A DNA stretch of 34,427 nt from Bacteroidota bacterium (lineage in GTDB: Bacteria; Bacteroidota; Bacteroidia; B-17B0; Aurantibacillaceae). Under the pieces are notes generated by a model. It was not told the origin of the DNA, searched no databases, and was given only the letters and a program-made list of their open reading frames with translations. Each line of letters begins with the position of its first letter. The first letter of the stretch is position 1. Position numbers and translations under genes: made by a program. Shown in pieces: positions 24,538 through 33,890 of the stretch. Where the stretch lies: NCBI GenBank assembly GCA_947487905.1, contig CANLAV010000009.1, positions 1-34,427 on the forward strand. Reading direction: 5' to 3'.

Positions 24538-25248
24538 TTATTTCTTTCTTACAGTGGTTTGCTCTATTCTTTTTTCGTAATGATTTCCTTTAAAAATACG
24601 GTGAACATATATGCCAGGCGTGTGAATATGATCTGGATCAAGTTCTCCAACTTCAACTAATTCCTCTACTTCTGCAATCGTTATTTTTCCCGCCATTGCC
24701 ATCATGGGGTTAAAATTTCGAGCCGTTGAACGAAAAATTAAATTACCAGCAGTATCTCCTTTCCATGCTTTTACAATGGCAAAATCAGCTTCAAAAGCAT
24801 GTTCCATTAAGTATTCTTTCACTTCTCCATTGTAATCAAATGTTCTAACTTCTTTGCCAATAGCAACTTCTGTGCCAACTCCAGCAGGCGTATAAATAAC
24901 GGGCATGCCATAACCTGCAGCTAAACAGCGGGTTGCCAATGTACCTTGAGGAATTAATTCAACTTCTAATTCTCCATTTAGCATTTGTCTTTCAAATTCA
25001 GCATTTTCGCCAACATACGAGGAGATCATTTTTTTAATTTGTTTTGTTTGTAACAATAGTCCCAATCCAAAATCATCTACGCCTGCATTATTGCTTATAC
25101 ACGTTAAGTTTTTCACACCTTTTTTTACTAAGGCAGAAATGCAGTTTTCTGGAATCCCACACAAGCCAAATCCGCCAACCAAAAGAGTCATGTTATCTGA
25201 AATGTCTTTAATCGCTTCATCTGCGTTTTGTACTACTCTGTTTATCAT
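24538..25248 (-). CDS. scoA: 3-oxoacid CoA-transferase subunit A
   Basis: A 236-residue alpha subunit of the same CoA-transferase. The N-terminal glycine-rich CoA-binding motif is [16 protein letters not shown] (about 22-37), followed by [46 protein letters not shown] and [14 protein letters not shown], all typical of ScoA/AtoD-like proteins. It starts 11 bases after the penicillin-binding protein stop, so the three genes may share a transcript although the functions are unrelated. Together with subunit B it would form the active heterotetramer. Confidence 0.94.
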   Translation of the reverse strand: MINRVVQNADEAIKDISDNMTLLVGGFGLCGIPENCISALVKKGVKNLTCISNNAGVDDFGLGLLLQTKQIKKMISSYVGENAEFERQMLNGELEVELIPQGTLATRCLAAGYGMPVIYTPAGVGTEVAIGKEVRTFDYNGEVKEYLMEHAFEADFAIVKAWKGDTAGNLIFRSTARNFNPMMAMAGKITIAEVEELVEVGELDPDHIHTPGIYVHRIFKGNHYEKRIEQTTVRKK

Positions 25249-25259
25249 ATTTAGTATTT

Positions 25260-27509
25260 TTAATATTCAATTTCCAACGAATGATCACTAATTTCAAGTT
25301 CATTAGCGGCATCATAAGCACTACAATCAAGCTCTACGTCTCCCATATTAGTTGGTTTTTGGAACCCTGCTTTCGTTAATTTTAATGTTTTATCAGCATA
25401 AATTTTTTGAAAGAATTTCCCCCATATTGGTAAAGCCATACTAGCGCCCTGTCCCTCATTTGTTGAATTAAAATGAACACTACGTTCTTCTCCACCTGTC
25501 CAGCAACCAGCTACTAATTCTGGCGTTAAACCCATAAACCATCCATCCGCATTGTTTTGGGTTGTTCCCGTTTTACCTGCTATTTCATTGCGTAAGTTGT
25601 ATTTACCTCTTAGTCTTGCTCCTGTACCATAATCTACAACTCCGCGCATTAATTGAATAATAGCATAAGCATTTTGCTCGCTAAAAACTTCATCGGTTTT
25701 AGGCATAAATTCTTCTAGTACTTTTCCGTTTTTATCTTCGATGCGTGTAATAAAAGTTGGTTGAATGTACGTGCCCTTATTTGCAAATGTTGCATTAGCA
25801 GCTACCATTTCAAATACTGAAATATCTGGAGTACCTAAACAAATAGATGGAACTGCTTCTATTGGGGCAGTTATACCCATTCTTCTTACTAAGTTAATAA
25901 CCGCTTCTGGACCAAATCGTTTAATTAAAAACGCAGAAACATAATTAACCGAACCTGCCAATGCTTTTCGAAGCGTTATCATTTTTCCGGTTCCCTTTTC
26001 ACCATCTGAGTTATCAGGACACCATTCTTTTCCATCAGGAGTTGTTATGCATGTTCTAACATTAGGCACTTGATAACAAGGAGAATAACCTTCTTGTATG
26101 GCTAGTGCGTAAACAAATGGTTTAAACGTGGAGCCTACTTGTCGTCTTCCAACTTTAACATGGTCAAATTTAAAATGCTTGTGGTTTACACCTCCAACCC
26201 ACGCTTTCACATATCCTGTTGTTGGTTGAATAGCAATAAAACCAGTATGAAGAAACGATTTATAATATCTAATACTATCCCAAGGAGACATAGTGGTGTC
26301 AATTTCACCACGGATGCTATAAACTAACATTTTCACAGGCTTATGGAATTCTTCTAAAATTTCTGCTTTTGATAGGCCATCATTTTTTAAGTTTCTGTAA
26401 CGATCACTTCGTTTCATAGAACTCATCATGATGTTTTCTATTTGTTCTTTATTTACATTCCATGCAAATGGCGCATTCTTTTTTGTTTTACATTCTTTGT
26501 TAAACAACTTTTGAAGATCGGTCATATGCTCTTTAACGGCTTCCTCTGCGCAAGCTTGCATACGAGAGTCAATGGTGGTATATATTTTTAGTCCGTCTTT
26601 GTAAATATTATAAGGTTTATTTGTTTCAGGATTGATGTGCTTTTCGCACCATGCTTTCATAAAATTTTCTCGCACGTATTCTCTAAAATAAGGAGCAAGA
26701 CCATCGTTATGATCCTCAGGTTGAAATTTAATTCCTAGAGGCAATATTTTCAAGCTATCAAATTTTTCTTTTGTTAAAAATCCATATTTAACCATTTGAG
26801 ACAATACAACATTTCTTCGATGTAAGGTTGTGTCAGATTTTTTAATTGGGTTAAACAATGAAGGATTTTTTGCCATCCCAATTAGCATCGCTGCTTGTTG
26901 AATTTCAAGGCTATCTTGACTTCTATTAAAATAAATTTGAGAAGCAGATTTAACCCCAACGGCTTGATTTAAAAAATCAAATTTATTTAAGTACATCGCT
27001 AAAATCTCATCTTTAGTATAGTTTTTTTCAAGGCGAACGGCAATGACCCATTCTTTTAATTTCTGTAAAACCATTTTCGGTTTACTTAATTTTTGTCGAG
27101 GAAACATCATTTTTGCAAGCTGTTGGGTAAGCGTGCTTCCCCCACCTTTATTCATATTGCCTGTTACAATGCCGGATGCCGATCGAGCAAGAGCCTTTAA
27201 GTCAATGCCACTATGGTCTTTAAATCGTGCGTCTTCTGTGCTAATTAGCGCATCAATTAAATCTTGATCTAATTCATAATACCGCACATTCACTCTGTTT
27301 TCAGAATAGTACTTTCCAAGGGGTTTAGCATCACTACTGTAAATAACTGTTGCTAAATTGCTTTTTGGATTCTGAAGTTCCACAACACTTGGAAGGTCAA
27401 AAAATAAATCAGTAGAAATCAGGGAAATTAAAAATAAAAGAAAAACAAAAGGCAGCCAAACTATCAACCAAGTTAGCTTTATGAAGGAAGGTGTTTTTTC
27501 TTTTGGCAT
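25260..27509 (-). CDS. Class A penicillin-binding protein (transglycosylase/transpeptidase)
   Basis: A 749-residue bifunctional peptidoglycan synthase of the PBP1A group. One N-terminal membrane helix (about 12-33) anchors it. The GT51 domain has catalytic Glu92 in [14 protein letters not shown] and [15 protein letters not shown] (about 122-136). The transpeptidase domain shows the acyl-enzyme motif Ser460-Thr-Phe-Lys463, Ser520-Val-Asn522 and KTGT (646-649), so both activities look intact. An insertion between the domains (about 285-420) includes a Lys-rich segment. It is followed by the CoA-transferase genes on the same strand. Bacteroidota usually carry more than one such enzyme, so a specific gene name is not given. 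Confidence 0.95.
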   Translation of the reverse strand: MPKEKTPSFIKLTWLIVWLPFVFLLFLISLISTDLFFDLPSVVELQNPKSNLATVIYSSDAKPLGKYYSENRVNVRYYELDQDLIDALISTEDARFKDHSGIDLKALARSASGIVTGNMNKGGGSTLTQQLAKMMFPRQKLSKPKMVLQKLKEWVIAVRLEKNYTKDEILAMYLNKFDFLNQAVGVKSASQIYFNRSQDSLEIQQAAMLIGMAKNPSLFNPIKKSDTTLHRRNVVLSQMVKYGFLTKEKFDSLKILPLGIKFQPEDHNDGLAPYFREYVRENFMKAWCEKHINPETNKPYNIYKDGLKIYTTIDSRMQACAEEAVKEHMTDLQKLFNKECKTKKNAPFAWNVNKEQIENIMMSSMKRSDRYRNLKNDGLSKAEILEEFHKPVKMLVYSIRGEIDTTMSPWDSIRYYKSFLHTGFIAIQPTTGYVKAWVGGVNHKHFKFDHVKVGRRQVGSTFKPFVYALAIQEGYSPCYQVPNVRTCITTPDGKEWCPDNSDGEKGTGKMITLRKALAGSVNYVSAFLIKRFGPEAVINLVRRMGITAPIEAVPSICLGTPDISVFEMVAANATFANKGTYIQPTFITRIEDKNGKVLEEFMPKTDEVFSEQNAYAIIQLMRGVVDYGTGARLRGKYNLRNEIAGKTGTTQNNADGWFMGLTPELVAGCWTGGEERSVHFNSTNEGQGASMALPIWGKFFQKIYADKTLKLTKAGFQKPTNMGDVELDCSAYDAANELEISDHSLEIEY

Positions 27510-27522
27510 GACAATATTTTTG

Positions 27523-27530
27523 CAAAGTTA
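27523..27530 (-). promoter_or_regulatory. Possible -7 element for the penicillin-binding protein gene
   Basis: The minus strand reads TAACTTTG, a full match to TANNTTTG, 14 bases before the ATG. No TTTG is seen at the -33 position, so only the -7 half is supported. Confidence 0.35.
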
Positions 27531-27640
27531 AATTAAAACTTAATACATTAAAATTAAAGATATAATTTATTGTTTTATTTAGGAATCCAATGAATAGATT
27601 GTTTTAGGTAGCGAAACTATCAATTCCTTTAGTGAAGGCA

Positions 27641-27672
27641 TTGTGAAAATTAAAATAATTTACTTAAGTTTG
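27641..27672 (+). promoter_or_regulatory. Probable promoter of the T9SS surface-protein gene
   Basis: TAAGTTTG (27665-27672) matches the Bacteroidota -7 box. A partial -33 (ATTG, with TTG at 27641-27643) lies 21 bases upstream. The ATG follows 18 bases after the -7 box, a short leader like that of the ABC exporter gene. Confidence 0.5.
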
Positions 27673-27690
27673 CTTTAAAATTTAGATATT

Positions 27691-30600
27691 ATGAAAAAAC
27701 TGTTACAATTAGTTGTTTTAATCTCCAGTATTTGTTATTCGCATGTTGCTTATTCTCAAGCTAATTCAAGTGCTGAACAAGATAAAAAGAAAATAGCAGA
27801 AAATAATAAACGCTTCTTTAACGAAGAAGAAGCAATAAAACAAGCTAAATCAAAGGGTATTCCGGCTTCAGACATCAAAGGATACGTTGAGTTTTTGAAA
27901 AATGACTTTTCTTCTAAAAAAGCTTTAGAACAAGCTCCTCATAAACATTCTCCTTACGAAACTACTCAAGAGTTTGAGGAAAGTGTTATTTACTTAAGTC
28001 CTAATAAGACGATGAGTGCAGGATGTCCAAACATGGGATTTGAAAATTATAATTTTACAAATTGGACTGGTGGTATCGGAACGGTTGCAACCGGAGCCGC
28101 TTTGCCAGTTTATACTTCAACAGGAGCTAGTATTATTAATTTAGCAGGAAGTAATGTGTCTGTTGTTAACACAATTAACTATCACACAATAATGACTCGT
28201 CCATCTGTTTTAAACAATATTTACCCAGCTTGTTCTTCCTTTGGATACGATAGTGTTACAACTCGTGCTGTCGGATCTACTTTAGTTTCTGACGTTCCAT
28301 TTGTTAGTCCTTATAGTTTTGATCCAGTTTCAGTGAGAATGAATGGTACTAATGCTAACTACAGAGGTTGTAGATTGAAATATATTACAACCACTGCTAC
28401 TAATAATAAACAGGTGATATTTAGTTATGCTTGTGTACTTCAAAATGGTGGTCATCCAGCAAATCAATCGCCTTATTTAAAAGTTGAGGTTAGAAACGAA
28501 ACAACGGGAGCTATTTTACCTGGTTGTACATCTTATACATTTAATCCAGTTTCTTCATTGCCTTCTGATTCATTAAAAGTTACCGCAACACCAGGTTATT
28601 CAGGGGTTAGTTATAGAAAATGGAAGTTATATTCAGTAGATTTATCAGCGTTGCCATTAGGAACGAATGTATCAGTAAATTTTGAAGTGGGTGGTTGTAC
28701 ACAATCAGGTCACTGGGGTTATGCCTATGTAGATGCTGAATGCGGTGGAATTGGAACGCCTTATGCTAATATGTGTTCTGGATCCATTTTTGCAACGTTA
28801 GTTGCCCCAGCTGGTTATAATTCTTACCAATGGTTGAATCCTGCTGGTTTGCCGATTTCAGGAGCCACTAATGATACTCTTATTGTTTCTCCAGCAACTC
28901 CCGGAACTGTTTATTCAGTTCAAATGTTGTCACCAGGAGGTTGTACTTTAACTTCAACGGTTTCAATTGTATTAACAACGGTTAATATTGTAAGTATAAA
29001 TGCGTTGAGTTCATGTCCAGGCGGAGCTTCTGGGTCTGCTGTTGTAGTGGCAAGTGGTAGCAACGGAATTTACACCTATCAATGGACAAGCACTTCAGGG
29101 CCTTCAACTGGGTCTATAGTCAGTACGTCACAAACGGCAACTGGTTTGGCTCCCGGGACGTATAGTGTGTTAGTTGCCTCAACAACCTGCGGTACTGCCA
29201 CGGCTAGTATTTCGGTTGGGGTATCACCTCCATATTTCACGGCAGTTGGTAAGCCTTTCTGTGGCACATCTGCTTTTATTCCAGCAGGTCCGGGAAGTTC
29301 TTATGTATGGTATGGTGGTTTAACAGCTACAACACAAACATTAATTCCAGGGTCAGCTGGGTCTAATGATACTTTATATTTACCTACGGTTGCCGCAGGA
29401 AATATTTACACGGTAGTTTATACGACTTTATCTGGCTGTAAGGATTCTGTAAAATACACGATGAACCAAATACCGGGAGGTTCAACATTTATGTCAAGTA
29501 TTGTAAATGTTTGTCCTGGCAATATTAATGGTGCTGCAAGTTTAAATTTAACAACACCCTTTGGAGCGCCATACAGCTATAATATTACTGGACCGGGAAA
29601 TACAGTCATTTTAAATACTAGTACGGCGTCAACTGTTGCTACAGTTGGGTCTTTAGCAGCAGGAACTTATACGGCTATAGTTAATGACGGTGTATGTATT
29701 TATCGAAGCACCTTTGCTATTAATGTCATTTCAACCACCTTTACCATTATTCCTACTAATACGGTTATTTGTTTTCCTGCCGATACCGCTAAAATCAGGC
29801 TCGACTTTGGTGCCACACCACCATCAGTTTGTGGTGTTTCTCCAGCATTATGTTCAGGACCTGCTACACAGTTATTTAATACCGGACCATTTACCTCTAA
29901 TAGCTCAACATCATATCCAACACCGTATGGTAATTTTTATACCTATGCTAAGCATCAGTTTTTAGTAAGATCATCAGAATTGAATGCGGCAGGCATTACA
30001 GCGGGAAAAATCTCTAGTTTGGCATTTAAAATTATTAACATGAATGCCAGTATTACCAATTATCCTAATTTTAGTATTAAGATGGGATGCACCAATTTAA
30101 CCACGATGCCTACTGTTTCTTTTTCATCAGCTACCCCTTGGATTACAGGATTAACATCTGTTTATTCTGTGGCTTCTCAGCCAATTTCTTTAGGATGGGT
30201 TACTCATAATTTCTCTCAAAGTTATGTGTGGGATGGAATTTCTAATATTGTTATCGAGGTTTGTTTTGGTATGAATTCATCATCAACTTGGATTCAAAAC
30301 GCATCTGTTGAATTAAAACAAATGTCGTATAATTCGACAATCTTATATAGAGAAGATGGATCGCCAGTTTGTTCAGGCCCTCAATTACCAAACAATTCGG
30401 GTGCAATGCTTAATGGAGAGAAGATGTTGCCTAATATGCGTTTTGGTTATTGCGGTGCGGCTATTTCAGCCAGTAGTTATACTGTTGCTGTAACAAGTAA
30501 CGGAACTATTACAGCAAATTATGGAAATGACTCTTTAAAAATTACTCCAACATTTGTAACGCCACCAGCTGGAAATGTTCCAACTACCTATACGATTACT

Positions 30601-31698
30601 GTTACTAATCCGCAAGGGTTGTGTTCAGCAACTCAAACTGTTTCAATTTTGTACCCTGCAGGACCAATTAATATGTCAACCATTCCAACTTCTACAACAA
30701 TTTGTGAGGGTAGTGATGTAGATTTAGCTTCAAGTGGTGCGGTAACTTATAATTGGTTTTATTATCAAAGTGGATCGTTTCTGCCTATAGCAACAACACC
30801 AAAAATAAATGTTACTCCGCCTGTAGTTGGTACTAACACCTATATTGTCACCGGTACAGCTCCTTGTGGAATACCACCTCAGACAAAAACGATCACGGTT
30901 AATGTCATTCCAAAAGCCGACTTAGTTATTACACCGTTGCAAGATGTCACGAAATGTTTAGATAAGCCGTTTACTATAACTACTGGAGTTGGTTCAACTA
31001 CTCCGGGAAGTCCAGGAACACCTTATACCTATAATTGGACAACAGTTCCTCCAACTGTGTCATTAGGAACAGGATCTAGTTATGTTCAAAACACGAATGC
31101 AACTACAACTTTAGTTGTAACTGTAAATGGTAATTGTGCTAAACCAACAAGTGATACCATTGTGGTTAGTAATTTTGTGAACGATTTAGACATTGCAATT
31201 CTGGATTCCTCTGCAACTTGCGCTAATTCTCCATTTACATTGTCGAGTTTAGCTACTGGCGGTTATCCTACTTATAACTATACGTGGAATATAAATGGAA
31301 ATCCTTATTTGATAGGCTCAAGCCAAAATTTAGGTTTTACAAGTCCATCAAGTTCAGGAAATTATACTATTAGCGTTAGTGTTATGGATAGTTGTGGTTA
31401 TCAAAAAACAGCTTACGAGGTAATTACGGTATTGCCTCCTTGCTCAATAACCATTCCAAATGTTATTACGCCTAATGGAGATAATGTAAATGATTTCTTT
31501 GTTATTCAAAACATTGAATACCATGCTAATTCAAACTTATTAATATTTGACAGATGGGGTAAAAAAGTATACTCTAACTCTAATTATAAAAATGAGTGGA
31601 AGGCTGAAGATACAGTTGACGGAACTTACTTTTATATCTTAGATATCGTTGATGATAAAAAATACACAGGATTTATTTCCGTATTCCACGGAAAATAA
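27691..31698 (+). CDS. Large T9SS-secreted surface protein with CHU_C (gliding-motility-type) C-terminal domain
   Basis: A 1335-residue exported adhesin-like protein. A Sec signal peptide (MKKLLQLVVLISSICYSHVAYS) is followed by a charged segment of about 80 residues. A Cys-containing beta domain starting CPNMGFENYNFTNWTGG (about 111-355) comes next, then several Ig/PKD- and SprB-like repeats rich in Thr, Ser, Gly and Pro. A distinct domain (about 730-926, with LVRSSELNAAGITAGKISSLAF) interrupts the repeats, and more Ig-like repeats follow. The last 87 residues are a CHU_C domain (PNVITPNGDNVNDFF, LLIFDRWGKKVY, DGTYFYIL), the type-B signal for T9SS export. The composition differs from its neighbours because of this repeat content. 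Ligand unknown; adhesion or motility is plausible. Confidence 0.92.
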   Translation: MKKLLQLVVLISSICYSHVAYSQANSSAEQDKKKIAENNKRFFNEEEAIKQAKSKGIPASDIKGYVEFLKNDFSSKKALEQAPHKHSPYETTQEFEESVIYLSPNKTMSAGCPNMGFENYNFTNWTGGIGTVATGAALPVYTSTGASIINLAGSNVSVVNTINYHTIMTRPSVLNNIYPACSSFGYDSVTTRAVGSTLVSDVPFVSPYSFDPVSVRMNGTNANYRGCRLKYITTTATNNKQVIFSYACVLQNGGHPANQSPYLKVEVRNETTGAILPGCTSYTFNPVSSLPSDSLKVTATPGYSGVSYRKWKLYSVDLSALPLGTNVSVNFEVGGCTQSGHWGYAYVDAECGGIGTPYANMCSGSIFATLVAPAGYNSYQWLNPAGLPISGATNDTLIVSPATPGTVYSVQMLSPGGCTLTSTVSIVLTTVNIVSINALSSCPGGASGSAVVVASGSNGIYTYQWTSTSGPSTGSIVSTSQTATGLAPGTYSVLVASTTCGTATASISVGVSPPYFTAVGKPFCGTSAFIPAGPGSSYVWYGGLTATTQTLIPGSAGSNDTLYLPTVAAGNIYTVVYTTLSGCKDSVKYTMNQIPGGSTFMSSIVNVCPGNINGAASLNLTTPFGAPYSYNITGPGNTVILNTSTASTVATVGSLAAGTYTAIVNDGVCIYRSTFAINVISTTFTIIPTNTVICFPADTAKIRLDFGATPPSVCGVSPALCSGPATQLFNTGPFTSNSSTSYPTPYGNFYTYAKHQFLVRSSELNAAGITAGKISSLAFKIINMNASITNYPNFSIKMGCTNLTTMPTVSFSSATPWITGLTSVYSVASQPISLGWVTHNFSQSYVWDGISNIVIEVCFGMNSSSTWIQNASVELKQMSYNSTILYREDGSPVCSGPQLPNNSGAMLNGEKMLPNMRFGYCGAAISASSYTVAVTSNGTITANYGNDSLKITPTFVTPPAGNVPTTYTITVTNPQGLCSATQTVSILYPAGPINMSTIPTSTTICEGSDVDLASSGAVTYNWFYYQSGSFLPIATTPKINVTPPVVGTNTYIVTGTAPCGIPPQTKTITVNVIPKADLVITPLQDVTKCLDKPFTITTGVGSTTPGSPGTPYTYNWTTVPPTVSLGTGSSYVQNTNATTTLVVTVNGNCAKPTSDTIVVSNFVNDLDIAILDSSATCANSPFTLSSLATGGYPTYNYTWNINGNPYLIGSSQNLGFTSPSSSGNYTISVSVMDSCGYQKTAYEVITVLPPCSITIPNVITPNGDNVNDFFVIQNIEYHANSNLLIFDRWGKKVYSNSNYKNEWKAEDTVDGTYFYILDIVDDKKYTGFISVFHGK

Positions 31699-31702
31699 AA
31701 AC

Positions 31703-31733
31703 AAAAAAGCCTCACAAAATGTGAGGCTTTTTT
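31703..31733 (+). terminator. Intrinsic terminator of the T9SS surface-protein gene
   Basis: GCCTCACA-AAA-TGTGAGGC forms an 8-base GC-containing stem flanked by AAAAAA and TTTTTT, 10 bases past the stop codon. It is the strongest plus-strand terminator in the window and is also symmetric enough to act from the other side. Confidence 0.92.
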
Positions 31734-31788
31734 GTTTTTATAAGGGTTGATTTTTAAACCATATAATTAAAAGAATCTGTCTTCAAAT

Positions 31789-31825
31789 AAAAAACCTCTT
31801 GAATTTAAATTCAAGAGGTTTTTTT
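31789..31825 (-). terminator. Intrinsic terminator downstream of the superoxide dismutase gene
   Basis: A perfect 24-base palindrome (CCTCTTGAATTT / AAATTCAAGAGG) is preceded by six A and followed by seven T, so it can fold on either strand with a U-run. It lies about 26 bases past the sod stop codon and 60 bases from the preceding terminator, insulating the convergent genes. Confidence 0.88.
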
Positions 31826-31850
31826 ATCTGTGAGTTTTATACGGATCAAA

Positions 31851-32462
31851 TTATTTTTTAGCTAATGCATATAATTCAGCTACTTTATCCCAGTTAATGA
31901 CATTATAAAATGCTGCCATGTAATCAGGGCGTCTATTTTGATAGTTTAAATAGTAAGCATGTTCCCATACATCCATTCCTAAAATAGGAGTTCCTTTGCA
32001 GTCGGCAATATCCATTAACGGATTATCTTGATTTGGAGTTGAACATACAGCTAACTTACCATCAGCTTTTACGCATAACCAAGCCCAGCCTGATCCAAAA
32101 CGAGTTGCGCCCGCTTGTGAAAAATCAGTTTTAAATTTTTCAAAGCCACCTAAATCACTTTCAAAGGCAGCTGCTAGCTCTCCTTTTGGATTTCCTCCTG
32201 CATTTGGAGCCATAACTGTCCAAAATAAGGAGTGGTTGTAATGCCCGCCACCATTATTTCTAACAGCCATTGGGTATTTTGAAATATTTTTACAAATTTC
32301 TTCAATGCTTACATTTTCTGCATCAGTCCCAGTTATGGCTGCATTTAAATTAGTAACGTAAGCTTGATGATGTTTACCATGGTGAATTTCCATGGTTTTA
32401 GTGTCGATATGAGGCTCAAGTGCGGCATGCGCATAGGCCAATTGTGGTAATTCAAATGCCAT
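31851..32462 (-). CDS. sodA: Superoxide dismutase, Mn/Fe family, Mn-type residues
   Basis: A 203-residue cytoplasmic enzyme (no signal peptide) converting superoxide to peroxide and oxygen. The four metal ligands are His27 ([10 protein letters not shown]), His77 ([11 protein letters not shown]), Asp164 and His168 (MDVWEHAYY). Metal preference residues favour manganese: Gly in GGGHYNHS and Gln145 in STPNQDNPL take the positions that distinguish Mn from Fe enzymes. A cambialistic enzyme cannot be excluded, since Bacteroidota have examples. Length is normal. It lies 28 bases after rpe on the same strand and is followed by a strong palindromic terminator. Confidence 0.94.
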   Translation of the reverse strand: MAFELPQLAYAHAALEPHIDTKTMEIHHGKHHQAYVTNLNAAITGTDAENVSIEEICKNISKYPMAVRNNGGGHYNHSLFWTVMAPNAGGNPKGELAAAFESDLGGFEKFKTDFSQAGATRFGSGWAWLCVKADGKLAVCSTPNQDNPLMDIADCKGTPILGMDVWEHAYYLNYQNRRPDYMAAFYNVINWDKVAELYALAKK

Positions 32463-32490
32463 AATGGTTAGTTTTTAATGATTAGTTAAT

Positions 32491-33141
32491 TTATAGTTGT
32501 TTTAATTGTTTGATTGCATTTGTTGGGTTTTCGTTACCAAAAACGGTGTTGCCTGCCACTAATACATCCGCGCCGCAAGAAATCAATTTATTATAATTAT
32601 TAAAGTCTACTCCGCCATCAATTTCGATTAAAGCAGTTGATTTTTTATCCGTAATTAATTTTTTGAGAGCAGTTATTTTATGAAAGGTATTTTCAATAAA
32701 TTTTTGTCCACCAAACCCTGGATTAACACTCATTAAACAAACTAAATCAATATCTGCAATAATATCTTCTAATAAATGTATTGGAGTGTGAGGATTAAGA
32801 GCAACGCCAGCTTTCATCCCTGCTTGTTTGATGTTTTGAATACAACGATGTAAATGGGTGCAAGCTTCAATATGAAAAGTTAAAATATCAGCACCAGCCT
32901 CTTTAAATGTTTGCGTGTATCTATCAGGATCCACAATCATTAAATGCACATCTAAAGGTTTTTTAGCATGTTTTTGAATGGCTTTTAAAACTGGGAATCC
33001 AAATGATATGTTTGGAACGAAAACGCCATCCATGATATCGATATGAAACCAATCTGCTTCTGAATTATTTATTAATTCAATGTCACGTCGTAAATTTCCG
33101 AAATCTGCTGATAATACTGAAGGTGCTATGAGGTGTGCCAT
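32491..33141 (-). CDS. rpe: Ribulose-phosphate 3-epimerase
   Basis: A 216-residue TIM-barrel enzyme of the pentose phosphate pathway that interconverts D-ribulose 5-phosphate and D-xylulose 5-phosphate. The metal-binding and catalytic residues are visible: His33 and Asp35 in WFHIDIMDGVFVPN, His66 in DVHLMIVDPDRY and Asp175 in IEIDGGV. The phosphate loop region LMSVNPGFGGQKFI is intact. Length is typical. It lies between tdk (86-base gap) and sod (28-base gap), all on the minus strand. Confidence 0.97.
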   Translation of the reverse strand: MAHLIAPSVLSADFGNLRRDIELINNSEADWFHIDIMDGVFVPNISFGFPVLKAIQKHAKKPLDVHLMIVDPDRYTQTFKEAGADILTFHIEACTHLHRCIQNIKQAGMKAGVALNPHTPIHLLEDIIADIDLVCLMSVNPGFGGQKFIENTFHKITALKKLITDKKSTALIEIDGGVDFNNYNKLISCGADVLVAGNTVFGNENPTNAIKQLKQL

Positions 33142-33227
33142 CTGTTTTTATTAGACTCTAAAATTATACATAAAAATTTAGATTACATATTTTGTTTTTA
33201 ACAACGAGCTAATTCTTTTAGTTAAAT

Positions 33228-33803
33228 TTAATTCTTTGAGGTGTTAAAACAATCTCTACAAAGCGGCTCATAACTATCGGTTTCGCCAAGAAGTACTAAA
33301 TTTGTTTCTGCTGTTTTTCGATGAGATATGTGCGCTAATCCTCCGCAATTCATGCAAATAGCATGAACTTTTGTAACGTATTCGGCACAAGCTAATAAAC
33401 CAGGTATTGGGCCAAATGGATTTCCTTTATAATCCATATCTAAACCTGCAACGATAACTCTAACGCCACTATTTGCTAATTGGTTACAAACGTTTATTAA
33501 TTCTAAATCAAAAAATTGAGCTTCATCAATACCAATCACATCCACATCGTTTGCTAACAATAAAATAGTTGAGCTTGAAGAAACAGGCGTACTCATGATT
33601 TCGTTTCCTTGATGCGAAACGACATTTTCTTCATGATAACGAGTATCAATTTGTGGTTTAAATATTTCAATTTTTTGTTTAGCAAATTGAGCGCGTTTCA
33701 AGCGACGAATAAGCTCTTCTGTTTTTCCTGAAAACATTGAGCCGCAAATGACTTCAATCCAACCTTTTTTATGGGCGCCTTGTTTAATGTTTTCTAAAAA
33801 CAT
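33228..33803 (-). CDS. tdk: Thymidine kinase, type II
   Basis: A 191-residue enzyme that phosphorylates thymidine with ATP for the dTMP salvage route. Walker A is GSMFSGKT (21-28), the Walker-B-like catalytic block is GIDEAQFFD (91-99), and the lasso-domain zinc ligands are Cys150 and Cys153 (CMNC) with Cys182 and Cys185 (CRDC). Length and domain order match bacterial and human TK1-type enzymes. ATG start at 33803. It is divergent from the partial plus-strand gene at the right edge across 87 bases. Confidence 0.97.
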   Translation of the reverse strand: MFLENIKQGAHKKGWIEVICGSMFSGKTEELIRRLKRAQFAKQKIEIFKPQIDTRYHEENVVSHQGNEIMSTPVSSSSTILLLANDVDVIGIDEAQFFDLELINVCNQLANSGVRVIVAGLDMDYKGNPFGPIPGLLACAEYVTKVHAICMNCGGLAHISHRKTAETNLVLLGETDSYEPLCRDCFNTSKN

Positions 33804-33890
33804 GGTTAATTACTATTTAAATATAAAGCTTAAAAATAATCTAAGTAAAATTAAAATACTGTATTTTTAATTCTTAATTATTCACAAGAT

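Noticed and set aside
28980-31440. Nucleotide tandem repeats in the T9SS surface-protein gene
   Set aside because: The repeated look comes from similar protein composition of Ig-like units; no near-identical DNA repeats were seen.
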